Positions 1-14,400 of a stretch of 64,000 nucleotides of DNA are shown here, in pieces; position 1 is the stretch's first letter, and each line of letters opens with the position of its first letter. Position numbers and translations under genes: made by a program. Under the pieces are notes generated by a model. That model made no database searches. It saw only the letters and a program-made list of their open reading frames with translations, and was not told the origin of the DNA. Source of the stretch: Varroa destructor (taxonomy: Eukaryota; Arthropoda; Arachnida; Mesostigmata; Varroidae); NCBI RefSeq assembly GCF_002443255.2, contig NW_019211459.1, forward strand, positions 21,416,147 to 21,480,146, written 5' to 3'.

Positions 1-3000
1 TTAGAACACGTTACTACGAGGTTACCATAATGTTCAACGAGGTTAACATATGCCATAAGAAATGCTTGTTTGTGCACTCAAGATAAATTAGTTTACATAA
101 CTGTCTCCAGTATAAATCCGATCATGCGGTTAGGAATTTCTTTCGAACTCCAGTCCCGAAGCAAACGTGTCCACGTTTTATTTCATAGATCGACTACGCT
201 GTCTCGTGTCCCTCAGCGTGGCCCGCGTGAAAATGAATCCGTTCAATTCAGCTGTTTCGTAGGTTATTTCTAATATGCAAAACCCAGCACGCGGTAAATT
301 CAAAGCAGATTCCTAATAAGCTTTGCTAGAATCATAAAAGAAAATTATCTAATCAAAAACAGCCTTATCTACAATGATCAAATAACTCAACGTAGTTCGT
401 ATTCGCGTAGCAGAAAATTTTCGAATAACTGAATACGCTTCAATGCGTCATTATCCTAAGCAACACTCGGCTAACGCACAAACAGTTACGGCTATTTGTC
501 TTCTTGAAGAAACGCGAAGTTCAGTTTTATGCGTCCTACACCAACTTCATAAATGTCAAGCTTTCATTTAGAGATATCGATGATTTCCTCTTCAACTTCG
601 ATAGGTACTCAAGGGACAGTATTCGTCTACGTTGATTATCGCCGCACTATCCAACATGGACATATAGTTAGTTTGATGTATAAATGTTCCAGATTGTCTG
701 TATTATTTTGATTGAATCTAATACACTTCCCTACCGCCTGTCAAACTGTTTACTGCCTTGAGCGATATAAAAGTTGTGGTATGACAAAAGCGATGCTTAT
801 CTACTAATCGAGAGTACATATGCTACCTGATTCTGGTTTCTCGTCTATTCTGGTCATATGCTTATCGCAGGCAGTCAAAGACCCGTATGGGCATAGGTGC
901 TCTTACTTTCGCACAGTTCGTCCGAGTTAGATTGCTTGAAGGACACTTTTGGTCTGTTCTTAGTGGCGTTGATCTGCCTTAGTCTACATTGTCATCACCC
1001 TCCAACCCGCAGACAATGTCCTTTACAGGGTTGGCCTTTCATGTTTATCTCTCGATCCGCCTGTGTCTCTGGTTGGCAGCAGGCTCCTTGGCCTGATCAC
1101 ATAATCCCTACTGACACTGGCTTGAAAACCCCCAAATCGAGTCGGTAATGTTCGAAATAAATGACCCGTAATGACGTGTCATTGTCGAGGGCTCAGTCTG
1201 AAACTGAGGACTTACTAAACTGATAAAATGCTAATGCGTATAAGGACATAAGTTGTCCTTTTTTTAAAACTAACTAATCACCTAAAATGTTGATATTTTT
1301 TTAAAGTTAATATTTAATAGTTGAACAACTGTAGCGTTGAGCAGGACATTTGAAACTAATTTTCCTATTTTTTTTTTACTGCAGAAACTCTGCCCTACGT
1401 ATTAATCAAATTTGTATCTTACATTCACTCTTTTTTTATCGATTACACCAAGGCCTCATAGTTAACTTCACATTTTCACCTATCTGAGGCTGTGGAAAAG
1501 ATCTTTAACAGCCTGAGTGAGTTTTAAGCCGTATAGATCAATCCGCTCCGAAATAACGGATGTTGCTATTACATGCAAATGAACTTCATGAATCCGAAAC
1601 GTTAAGTTATAAACAATAGACGGATTCGTGAACGTTGTTTCATCAGTTTCATAATACAAATTACGTTTTATAATATCCATATCGCTTCTTCTTCGAAAGC
1701 CATGGGCATACAATTAAACTGAACCACAGTCTCAATCATGGAGGATTACCAACATCGTATATCGCGTACATGCGCACATCGCTAGCTGAATGCGGTCAGA
1801 CTAAGTCCCGGACCGTTAGTGTATTCATCTTTGAGAGTTCTAATTAGTGAAGTGGCCGATGTACAAGCAGACTTCTCGATAGTGAAATTCGACAAGTCAC
1901 GTCGGTGGTTTTCCATAACACGATGCGTACGGTACCGTTCACTGAGTACCGTTAAATCAGTAGTGGAATCTCGATCAGTCCGCTGATGAGCGTCTGCTCA
2001 AAAGCAGCCAAAAAACAAGCCGATAGACAGAAACAAAGAGACCGCGTAGCAGACGATGCGAGCTCTATAGGGCGTTCTGTTTGTGAATAAAGTGAGATTA
2101 AACTAGCGATTGGCTTAGCGAGTAAACGAGCATTACCAAAATGACAAGAATAGGTTTAGATGAGATCTCGTGAATCCTTCCACATGACCAGCGGATTGAC
2201 ACACTCGATCATATAGAAGAAATAGTCAGTGATATTGTCATTGTGTAAGAGTGCCGCAGCGAGATTAAAGGGGAATGTGATGGAATAAACAGGCCGCACC
2301 ATTCATAATCTGGTGGGTGGTGGATCGATCCTCAACTGGGACTTTTAATTTCTTCGGCTAAAAAGTTCTCAGTTACAAGCTCGTTGCCAGTGTCAGGCTG
2401 AATGCAGCCTCATGACACGACAGACGAAACGCATTGTTTGATGCGGATGATTTACGCTCACATATAATCGTCGCGTTATACGATTACGTTATAAACAAAA
2501 TCGATGGACCTTTTTGTGGATTAGGCATAATTTCCTTGTTGGATATCTTCATATAGGTCGCACTGTTGTGTAAATGCAAACAAAAGCTCAAGAACATAAC
2601 AACCTACTGTAATTTAAAGATTGACAGTTTATCGATATACGAGATATAGCATCATAGCTATTTAGGCTTATGCTGAATTGTTATGATAAAACAGAACAGC
2701 TTATTTGGGCACAAATTCGAGTCATTATATATATAAAAAAGTTTATGTTGAAGTTTAGCTATGACAACACACGTAGTCAGCATTGAACATGGTCTGTTTA
2801 TGGCATGTCGACAAACTGGTTACTTTTTAATTAGAACAGCATATCTAGGCCCTTTAAAAAGAAAAATTCTTTTACGCCGGTGGTGGATCAACCTTTAGTG
2901 ATTAAATATCAAGCAAAATGCTAGCCTATCGTATCCAATGAGAAATATATGTCTTCTTGTTATCGTTCTTCTTACTACATCCTTAATGCATATAAGTGCC

Positions 3001-6000
3001 TGTCAATGTTTTCGGCAGAGAAACCACTTCAGCCATTCCATGGAATGAAAAATATTGGTTCCGTATATAATATTACATATCATTGCTAATTATGTGTCGT
3101 TCTAGGAAACGCGGATTCCTTTTTGTCTTTATAGATTCGGCCAGGGTGCCGCAAGTCTTTTACTTATTTAAATAAGTTTTATCCTCTATCTCTGATTTAG
3201 GCGGTGATATTTCTATTTAGTTTTTGCCGTTATTTTCTTATATTTCAAAGATTAAAACATTTCATATATATATATCATAGTCACATATTATAGTTAAGTG
3301 TTTCGTACTCATATATGGTAGTACGAACATGGGTTTGATTTTCTGCGACATTCAGTGACGTGAGAGGTAAAGAAAACGCTCCAACGAGGACTCGTGCCAG
3401 TGACTCAGATGAAATCATCAACGTGTATCACCTCAATTCGATAGTTTTCACGGAGAGTTTACATGCATAAAGATCACGCAGAAGGTATCGTCGATGTATT
3501 TTTCTACTGTTCATATTGCAGACGAATCATTGATACCATAGATTACTCAAAATGAGTAGAACAACAGTGATACGTTTCGTCTCGATGGGGAAGAGCGATT
3601 TTGATATGAACGGAAGCTGCAGTTGACGACTTGCTGTAACTAAGAATGCCAATGGCCTTCAAGATGGCGCCCATTGCGGCCAAGCTAACAAAATACAATA
3701 TCGCGTTTCGGCCTACAATGCATTGGTCGTCAAACTCAAAAGGGAACGACAAAGCAGTTCTAAAAAATATGACTATATTTCGCCGAGTCATAAGGCCAAG
3801 TGTACCTATTGATCATGGTGAAACTTAGAAATGGTCACAACATCTAACGTAAAGTTTATCGTAGTCAGTTATAGCTGAGGCTTGACATCTGAATCTAATC
3901 AAAGAAGGATTTGGAATTATACTGTGGACCGCATGCACAAAACACTCAATCCAGAATTTTCGCGATCTTTACTGTAGTTAGCTATATTATAGTATATCCC
4001 AAACTAACTCTTATGAAACATTATTTGATTTTTGTTTTCTTAGACAACATGTTACGTTTAACGTCGACGTTTCTAGTTGTGAGTCCCATTCTATCTGCTT
4101 AATATCACTGCGGTGTCGCAAAATTGAAACGCCAAAAATAACTATAGATATAAATATTCCATGAATACTGTCGCCTTCCTTCAGCATCGCTGGTTGCCAT
4201 GCAAAAATACTGATTTATTAATTATAAAGTGTTTTTTTTCCAGTGTACTTGCATATCGATTTCATTAATTCAATTGAGAAGTTAACTTTTGCGCTCCTTC
4301 AATAGAGGAATGGGTTTGGGTATCTGCCCGCAAATCCTTTTGAAACAGAGGGGATCCGAGTCCAAATGAGCAAATATGCTGTCTGATTGAAATTACAGGT
4401 AAAGGTTTCGTAAAAAATCGAAAATTCTATATTTACTATAATGTGAATAAACGTAGTGCTTGCAGCAATTACGTGCACTGGTACAGAGCATAGAAGGAGT
4501 GGCTTTTTTTTGGAAAACATTAACAGCCTTTGACCCCAGTGACTCAGCTGGAGTACTTGATAATATGGATCTTATAAGTTGAAGTTTCATTCAATAGATA
4601 TTAAAAGCAAATTAAAATTATTCATTATTGGCTATTTAGTGAAAATAAAAATTCCTACAGTATCCGATTTGATCGAAAATGGATCCGGCTTGATTTTTCA
4701 ACTAAACATAGTTTTTTGTGGTCTATAATTACTAAACGCACACGAGTAATATAGACAATTGTATATTAGATAAATTCTAAATTTATATGACTACTTCAGT
4801 ATATTTAAGAAATTCCGTACGTCTAACCTAGGTCACGCTTTGTGCTAGGAGTCGAAGCCCGTATATAAGCATATTTATTTCCCTCGATATCTATAGACAC
4901 TGACTTAAAAAGCAGAGTTTGAATTTGGTGCACCCTGAAATAAAATGGAGGTATCATATTTGGACAAAATACTAACTAAATCGGTCCAAATGTGGAGTTA
5001 TCGCACGTTTCACGTTAGTCTGTTCAATCTGCCTACCGTTCCTGGCCAATTAATGCTTTAATAGTTACACTCTAAAAGTAGAATTCTTTTTCTCGGCCCA
5101 CGTTTGGCGTGGCATGTTTGACGATTTTCGCCACTGAACTTCAGTATCACGAACCAGTTGTTCGGGACGCAAACTGAAGGTCTGGCTGATTTAATGAGCT
5201 CAAAGATAATTGTCACTTTGCACCGGTACAAATATGAAGGCAACGTAGATCGAACAAAATTCTTAGCCTTTTGTTAGACTATTGCTTATGTTACTGAGCA
5301 GCTATTTTCTAGTAAGTGAATATAAGGTTACACATAAATTGTCCAACACGTAGCTAGTGCCAAACAATCGCCGTTCGGAATTGTGTGTAATGTATTCCAA
5401 GTTATTAATTAATTAATTAACAAATTTAATATGTTTCGTTAGATTAGAAAATACGTTAAATCGGATTGAAAACATCAAGCGAAAACTGCATACTTTGAAC
5501 ATAGTCTTAACCTAGGTTACATCAGGCCATTGACCGCCAGCTGTGACTCATGTTTGTAGGACGGAGCCTCTAGCTGCCATGTGAAATAATGTTACTTCAT
5601 TCTATCATTTGAAGACCTGCACATTGAAACTGAATTTAATAGTATCTTGTTGTCTGACCAATGTGCTGGTTTCTGGTACTGTCGTAACTTACATCACTTA
5701 CCATAACTTACATTACTTACAGCATAGAGCACTCAAAGAAACCAGTTTGGAGGGACCTAACGGAAAGCAAATCATTTCTGATCTTCTTTAACTTATATAT
5801 ATCTAGAGGGCTAAAGTGGGTCCACAGCCAAATTCTAATTGGGGGCAGTTCCGCGCCCCCTTGATTAGATATGTGGCAGATAACAGGAGTAGGATAAGTA
5901 AGTAAAAGGTCAGGCGGTCTTATGTTTGGGATTGTCTTTATTCTAGCGTGCAGTGCAACAGCAAATAAATCTGTCTAAACACATCAAATGTTTCAAGATT

Positions 6001-8278
6001 GCCTTCCGAACTTGCCTTAGCAATATGCTGAAGGGCAAACGTCCATATACGGCCTAATCGTGCCTGTTTACACACAGATTACGATAGTGACAAGAGTATC
6101 TGAAGCAACAAATCATTATGTCTGAGCGAACACTAGATCTGAAAGACGCCTACGAGCGCTCTGTCGTCGACTCAGCATTGGAATTACTTTAAACTGTTTG
6201 AGAAAAGAAATTGCTTTGTGACTGATTTTTGATCGGATAGTTTCTAGGTATAATTACGCCCACCCCATCCGATGGCGTTCGAAACTTTTACCTATATGAA
6301 TGATCTCGCTAACATCTAAGACCCCGACTAGGAGACGTATCTTAGCGTAATATTATGGAAAATATTCATTGTAATGCTTCAAAACAGCGCGGCGTTAAGT
6401 TTGCATTTGGACATACAAGTTTCAGCCCCTGTAACCTACTGGACAGTTTGCCATATTGGAATCCTTACTAATACGACGCTTCGAGATATATGCGCAGATC
6501 AAAGAAGGGAACCAGAGCGTTGCGTCGAAGCTGATCAAAACTAGACGGCGGGACGCTTAGAGATCACTTTCAGGCTCCAAGTGGGTTGACCTTTAAGCAG
6601 CTGGGCGGAGTGGTCTGATGCAATATTCTCTCCAGTGTAAACTGCCGCGCGGTGCCTTCGGCGGTGCACTTGTTGCGGGTGGCATTATGCGGCAATATTC
6701 GCCTTCTGCAATAGAACAGAAGCATAATGTACACACCTATCGGTTGCACAGGGCTCGTAACGAATAGTTGACTGCTTTGAAGAGGTCAATTAAATGCTGG
6801 GAAGCGGTCTGTGCTTCCATATTCATCGATTTCATTTTTCAAACCTCCTTAGAAGCTGTGTAATAAATGGTATGGATTCGGATGTCATGGATCCAATGGC
6901 AGTTCAGGCTCATAGTACGTTGAAACACGCTGTCCTATTCTGTGAGTGGTTCAAATCTTAAGTACAACAGAAAACTACACATAAAGCTATTACTTATAAT
7001 ACCTTTGCGGTATAACACGGCCACCTGTGTCCCTTTTATTTGCACAAATACGCGTAGATTTGAGAGGCTTCTTTTTATGAGGAAACTGATGATCCAATAT
7101 ATGACACTTGTATAAATATGTTCATATGTATGAATTTCATTTATAAGCTTCTCATGGCCGCTTTTACATTTCGACTTTTTTGTTCTGCCTCGCCCCCATA
7201 TAGCGAAATACCCGCCCTTCTACACTGTCCATTTTCGATAATTGATCTCTTTTGATCCCTGGAGAAGTTAATTTCGCTCTTAAAGGTATGAAGGCATTAA
7301 ATCTATACTAGAAAACTTATATCAAAGCTAACATTTGACTGTAAAACTGGTCACCAGATCCAATTTAAGTTACGCAAGTGTCGGAAGGGAGTGATATAAG
7401 TTCAATCGATAGACTGTTTTAAGGCCAATGTTTAGAGATTTAACTAATAGTTTTTCGCTCATAATATTATCACATCAAACCCTGCATCGAAACTTTTGAC
7501 TGTGTTAAAACTGGATGAGACAGGACGTCGTAGAGACTAACAGAATTAAGCCTTCTTCTGCAAGTGATTTTTAAGCGAATTTTTAGCATTTTTAGTATTC
7601 AGTTTTCTTTTTACTTGCGCACCTCGTACCAGAGAAGTATCCTGTGGCAACAAATCAAGCCAAAGAAGGACTTAATAAAAAGGCCCCACCTAAATTAAGG
7701 TAACAATACATTTGTAACAAATACAGGCAATTTTTTTTACAAAACATTCTATAAACACATGATAGAACGAAAAAGCTCTATTGTTGACAAATGATGATGA
7801 TTGAAATGATGAAAAGATCTTATTATAAGTAACTTCTCCTGGCCTTTCCAATTAAACGATGATCCATTAAATATATAATTACCACGTTCTGTTAATGAAA
7901 AAAGCCATTCCTATTCCTTATCTCGCATATATTCCATTATTGAAACGAGCTGGAGGAACTTTATTTCGACTACACAAAAATAACACCGAATACCTGCTGA
8001 TTTTATGCCTAAACACATCATAATATTACGCTGCATAACTTTATTACGCGATATATATATAGAGTTCTACCGATTCACTGCTTTAGTGATAACTTTATAG
8101 CCTGCAAGCATCAAAATAGAAGTCCTTGAGCATTTTAGGTACCAACAAAACATCTGCATGAGTACACAGCACTGCATTAGCTTTAACAGGTGTACATATA
8201 TTTAGCTCGGCATAATTAAAACTGGGACTTGCATTGAGATGTACTAACCAGTTTAGGATCAGTCTAGGTTAAATTTTT
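1..8278. other. No gene recognised; AT-rich
   Basis: Only short open frames of 83 codons or fewer, none with a recognisable domain or splice-consistent neighbour. It contains a few A/T homopolymers and a tandem ACTTACAT-type repeat near 5,686-5,720. It may be intergenic or intronic. Confidence 0.6.
5405..5420. repeat. TTAA tetranucleotide run
   Basis: Four copies of TTAA, self-complementary, in AT-rich DNA. Confidence 0.85.
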
Positions 8279-8350
8279 AATATACGTTTAATATATAAAT
8301 TATATATATAAATATAGATATAAAAAAATGTATATATATATATATATATA
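8279..8350. repeat. AT-rich tract and TA microsatellite
   Basis: About 70 bp is almost wholly A and T, ending in roughly ten uninterrupted TA units directly before the 27-bp inverted repeat. Confidence 0.9.
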
Positions 8351-8410
8351 TTTCTCGCCGAACTTAAAATTTACATGTAAATTATGTAAATTTTAAGTTC
8401 GGCGAGAAAT
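8350..8410. repeat. Perfect 27-bp inverted repeat with 7-nt loop
   Basis: The arms 8350-8376 and 8384-8410 are exact reverse complements, beginning ATTTCTCGCCGAACTTAAAA. They enclose GTAAATT. The left arm abuts a TA microsatellite. No coding sequence lies nearby. It could be a cruciform-forming hairpin, a very small foldback element, or the remnant of two terminal inverted repeats. Confidence 0.95.
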
Positions 8411-11400
8411 GTCTCGTCCAGGGATCATCTTTGGGTCGATAGTTTAGCGCATACTAATATAGAAACACGTTATGCTCTTGAACTAGCCCGATCGATCGCA
8501 GCTATACTACGTCTATAAAAAATAATTTATTATACAATCTTTGTAAATGGTTTCTAACCTGTCAATAGTAAGCACAGGAAATGGGCAGAAGTTGTTGAAT
8601 ATAATATTTAATTTATTATTGCAAGGTGTTTTTCATTACCTACACACATATCAATACGCCATTATCGAAGTATGAACGTATTTCCTATGAACGTTCAAAA
8701 AAATCTCTGTATCTGTGCTAACGATAATAAACGAGATCACATCCATTATACACTAGATAATAAAAATAATCTTTCGGTCATCATTCAGAATCTGGCGCTG
8801 CACAAAATCTATATAACACTTTACTTTTTCAACCGTTTCGACTTTTCTAAGTTTCGATAGACGATCCTATAAAGGCCACTTTTGAGGCATTCTATGATAT
8901 AAAAGTTAAGTACATGAAGGTATCGATTATAGAAAAATGCCACTTTCGAATATTATATACAATATACAGGCTAAAACTACCCTATTACTGCTTATTACCC
9001 TATTAGTAAAGGAGATAATACACTGCCATCGGATGTGACACTTGGTTAAATATCTGCATAGTATGTACAGAGTATTGAATGTTCTCGCTAATGATAAATT
9101 TTCACAAATGAGTAACGTACAATGTCGCTAGATCGATCGTATAAGCTCGCCTTTGTTCTACGTACAGATAAAACTGAAAACTGATTCATTACGTGCACGC
9201 AGTGTTCCTGCTTATCTTATGCATGTATATTTGCGTATAGCAAGTATCGTATGTACATCGACTAGAGGGGACGTGATAGCGGTAATCTTACATGATCTTT
9301 TGACGCCTTCAAAAGTGATCTCTACACATGCATTTCGTATGTCTCTCGTGCTCAGAGTTTTTATCGTATGAGCTTCGCACAATACTGTCCATATGCACAA
9401 ATAACACCCCAGATGATCTGTGTTCATCGTCGTTGTACTAATAGCATTTCTATTACTGGATTTTCTATGGTTGGCGTTTCCAAAGTCGACTCCCAATAGC
9501 ATCTCAATGTCAACTGAACAGGTCTGGTGATACGATAATGTCCGAAGGGAGTGTTTTATTTTTGCTTGTAAAAAATGTTGCCTATCTTGATCCAACACCA
9601 GTTCTTGAGATGGGTGTATCGTTAACGCTAAAAAAAATGGATGCAACTACTGATGAGAACTGATAATGCTCCGCTAACGGCTGCAAGTGACTTCGTGCAG
9701 ACAGCTGAAGATCGCGATTTCCTCCGTCTCGACCACTGGAAGTCATCGGCGAGGGTTCGCAACTGCAGACCAATCATACGCCACTTATATATATCTTCTT
9801 GAAGTCTTTTGCAGGGGCAAGCCGCGTGATCACCCGAACCTAGACGATCTTCACTTCGATCGGATCGGCAAGAGCATAACCACTCGGTACATCTGCAAAG
9901 GTAGAATAGACTCGCAAGTTAAGAAAAAAATGAAAATCCAAAACACGATTTAAGAGATTGCGTTTACTAAAAAACACTTCGTGTTGAGTGGAATCAAAAC
10001 GATTTCAAACATATTATGAGTCGAATGGTTACGTTGGGTCACAGCCCATTCTTATGGAGTTTGTGTCCAACGTTGCGATGAAATAACAATGTGTTTAATA
10101 AAACTCAAACTCGAATGAGGGCATTATCAAGCCTTATTAGCAACTTGATTTCTAATGGACACAGTTTTATTAGTACGGTAACACACAATAAAGCAAAGTA
10201 CATTTTAACATCAGAACGAGTACAGTCTAACCGCTCTCTAATTATCTGGCTAAGAGATATTCGCCTTCAAATAACCCGCGCATATTTAAAAAAAGTCAGC
10301 TCTACGAACAAACTATACTTTACGTCAACGACAAATTAAAACTGACCTATTCAGATCGTTCCAGGGCGTCTCGCCTTGTTGATTTGGTAGCTCGGCCTGT
10401 GGCGATGAGTTCATCATAACGCAAAGTTTTGAACGGGCGAACGGCTGACTGGGCACGCACATAATATCCTGACGGCCAAAACCACGTTATACCACCAGCA
10501 AGATCGAAGTGATTTTTTCCGTCGGAGTAGATAGGAAGGACGCACTAATTAATATATGCGTTCCTACCTCACTTAACAGTAATAATAAGGAAAACGTTTC
10601 GTAAGCACTTAAAAACCACAAACTTTTGCTGTTTGTTCAATGCCTTTCTTTTTTCACTTGAAATAGTTCTTTCACTAAATTTTTCGCTATGTTGCCACTA
10701 CCAATATAATAATAGATCGATTAAGCGTTTCGCGCGCGGTCACTATCTGACGTGTTAGTTATCTCACAACTCGTTGTACCCCGTTGTTTATGACTACATC
10801 TACTGAAGATACGGATGAACACCTGAACCTTATAAAGGCGGCCCGTTCTCACCCGATGGGTGATCTCTCCTATAGCCGGGGCTGACCCTCTCCACTTACA
10901 GGCGCTCAAGATAAGCGCCGCCCCCCAAAGTCTCAACTCCGAGAGAAAACGTGACACAACAACAACAGGACAATAACAGACAAAACAACAAGGAACAGAT
11001 GCACACGTAAATCGACGAACAGTTCGGGCAGTCATATCCGAACCGGATAGCGGTACCGATTCGGAACTACCATTCTGCCACCCAATAAGCGACCTATCTG
11101 GCGGAACTAAATTTGCCCTAACATGACAGAACAAGACAGGACTTTTCGCCGAATACTGCCAACCAACCTAGGTACCGTCGTGCTTCGCTAGGAAATCCGA
11201 CCTAGAGCTTTTTGTACCTCAAACCAATTCTGACGACCAATCTGAAATGTGGGAATAATAGTTTTTTCAACAAAATTCCATCTGATGAGTCCGTATGGCA
11301 AAAAGTATTCTTAAGTAGGGTACCGGTTGCAAACAAGATTTACCTTCTACGTAACCACAGATGAATGGCAGCCGATGTTTGATAGGAATAGAATATAGCT

Positions 11401-14400
11401 GATAAAATACTCGTTCTTAAAAAAAGGACGTTTATCTTGATTTCAACGTATATTATATGCTGAGTCAATTTCATTACAGTTAACAACAGGGATAGATCGT
11501 TGCCAGTTATATAAAATACGTAGTCTCTGCACGTATCGTGTGATGCTGTCTGTCAAGTCAAGTACGGCCTTTTGCGAATCCTGTTTGCAAAGCGCCATCT
11601 TATCTTAATAATTTAGATTACTAGGCGCCCACACATATCGTTGGAACATCGTGAGTGTGGCTGTAAGCTTTCCCGCCATGCCATGTTAACTGGATAATTA
11701 TCTTTTACGCATTTTAAGACAAAGTATGAAACATCCACAGTGAATCAAACAGCAAATCCTGTGTTGATCTTTTCTCCGAATCGCATATCGCTGGGTTTAA
11801 ACATTAAGCTCAACTGTCATGAACGTATTGCAGCGTCAGCCCTTTAAGCCCAACAAAAGCCTAGCCCCATGACCGGTTCCATGGACTCTTGAGGGACAGT
11901 AACGGTTCGTACATTGAAATAATGGTTTCACGAAATGCGTATCAATGCATGTTTCCGAGCGCATAAAAAGAAAGCAGACGGCTTTCATCAAATCTGACCT
12001 CGTTTAATTGCAAGCGAAGGGTTGTTATCCAGAATTTCTGCCATGGGCCTGGCGCTGTTCTATGCAAGATAATTCGGTCCTTTTCCCGGTGCGTGGTTCT
12101 GCTTGTGTCGAACGCTCAAACAGTTGATCTCTTTGAGGTCAAAATTGTTTTCTCACATAGTTCGACATTCTTTCAGCTACACATTAGTGATTAATATGAA
12201 ATGTATAAGGATCTCAAGTCAGTTGCCAGAAGCGCAGGTCTCTCTTTAACATGTGAATCATTAGGAATTTTTTGGTCGATCCTCGACCTGGAGTGCGCCA
12301 CTATTTTGTCTCTGGGGGGTACTTTGCTTGGTTATTACGGAGGTCGTGAGATGATTACCTTGAACCACATTCGTTCAGATATTCTTCGGATCTAACTATG
12401 GACAATTCGGTGCCCAACGTTGCTTCTGGCAATGCAGCCTTTATATATACGTTGTTGTATATGTGCAGCTTCTAGGTAGGGAACATTTCTCCAGTCTAAC
12501 AAGTAACATAGCATTGTAACCTCCTGTTATCGCGATTGCCTATTAAACTTGAAGACACGTGGCAGGTTAGGTTCCAAACCGGAAAAGGACACATTCAGTT
12601 TCGGGCGCGTAGCCAACGGCCTGAAGGAACGCTTCATCCAGACGTAAAGCTAAAAACGTTTACTTCCTGTATTTTCTTGTTAGGACAGACGACGATATTA
12701 ATAAACCCATTTAAAAGCAATTACTATTGGGAACTTAGGTTAGCACGATCATATAATTTTTTTTGTCCTGTCTTCAAATCGAGTTAGCCACAGTTAAAAT
12801 GATCACAATCTGCTGGGTAAAAAAGAATTCGTGTACAAGACTGGGTCAGTTTGTATACGCTAACTAGGTTAGACACGGCGACGCTCTGATTCCTAGTTCC
12901 CGACGCTACTGCCTAGTTTGTTGCACGACCATCCCGTTAGATACTTTAATGCTGTGAAGATCGCGTTCAGTTGGAGTAGCTGAATACATAACGTTCTGTA
13001 GACTTACGTAGTACACATCTTTGAGTAGATACGCTATTTAGCAGACCGATAGTACTAGAGGCACGAGAGATATCCGAACCTATTATATAATCAAAAAAAT
13101 ATAAATGTTGTACGTTATACGATCAGTCACACATGTTTTACAACTAGAAATCGACTAGTATTTCTACTTGTGAGAGTGGCATACAATTCATAGGCAAGAT
13201 ACGTGTCCTACGAACGCATAAATATCGAAATGCGAAATACGTACATGCTTGAAACTGCAAATCTTTGGCTTACTTTTTGCTGATAGTTAGTTCGTGCGTT
13301 TCTTCAGGGGGTAGATGATCTACCCCGCGTCTATCATCCCTTACGAACTAACTTGTGGCCGATGCTGTAGACAGATTCCGACGAACCGCACGAAAAAGAA
13401 GACTTCGATCGGAAGAAACCAACTACTCCCGGCGATTTCGGCCTGCCGCTCAGCTACGAGCGTTTTCATTTTGTGTAAAATCGCTATCAAACAAGTTAGG
13501 ACAAGTACTGACCCGTCAGCCATCGGTTGAGAGGTGAACTGTCGCCCCGTTCATTCAGTCTACACACCGAAAGTTGCAAGTGTTTTCATCACCGTATGAA
13601 ATTGGCTTGTTGACTAAACAAGTGATTCAGGTAATAGCCAATATGATCCACGGCCTAGGTTCGAGTGTATTACGGAAATGCTTTCATTAAACAGAACTGT
13701 CACAATCAGACAGATAGAGCTATTTTCAATTTGAAGCCCATTTATTAAATCGTATATAATTGTATGCTACCTAAAGCAATACTTCACGCAGCTGAAGGAA
13801 AATAGAACTATTTTTTTTTCCTGGCAACAATAACGGCTAGGAAGCAATGTTGCAGATCTTTGTCAACAGAACCGAATAAAGAGAACACTGTGCGAATATG
13901 TTAGAGAACTGGATCTTTCTATGTTTTTTTTGTAAGTAATAGTGGACGAAATAGTACTTGCGTCGTTTGCCTAATTCCTACCTCACTGCATACACCCTTA
14001 CTTGATCTACGGACGTTTCTAAGGTACGCTGGTTCCTTCAACCAGCTGGTGCGAGATTTATTATGCTCTAGTAGAAACCCTTCTCTTTATCACAAGTTGA
14101 TGATTATAAGCGTTTCGTGAGAGATAAAGTAATCGGTACGATACGCACCCACACGATCTTAAACAAAGAGTAAAGCTTTCCGGCATAATCTCGTAAGGCG
14201 CATTTTTGCGGGAAAACACTAAGAAGTGAACGAGAAACATACTATAGATTTTTTTTTTACGTATACATGAATTCCCACGAATCCAACAATACAAACGAAC
14301 TCTGCGCGTCGTACTTCCAGAATGCTAGCTCTAACGGCTCTCAAAGGATGGATACGCCAACAGTGATGATCGCTTGCCGTGGTAATCTTCAATCTGCCGA

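Noticed and set aside
1983..2015. Second CTGATGAG box with a CTGCT/AGCAG stem
   Set aside because: No GAAA follows the stem, so it is not a hammerhead core.
9212..9646. 144-codon minus-strand frame
   Set aside because: No recognisable domain, a 72-codon plus frame overlaps it, and there is no promoter or splice context. Transposase motifs were looked for and not seen.
11282..11310. Hammerhead-ribozyme-like core CTGATGAGTCCGT
   Set aside because: The CUGAUGAG box is followed by a plausible stem II start, but the obligatory GAAA box is AAAA, stem II is broken, and no stem I or III with a GUH cleavage site can be formed.
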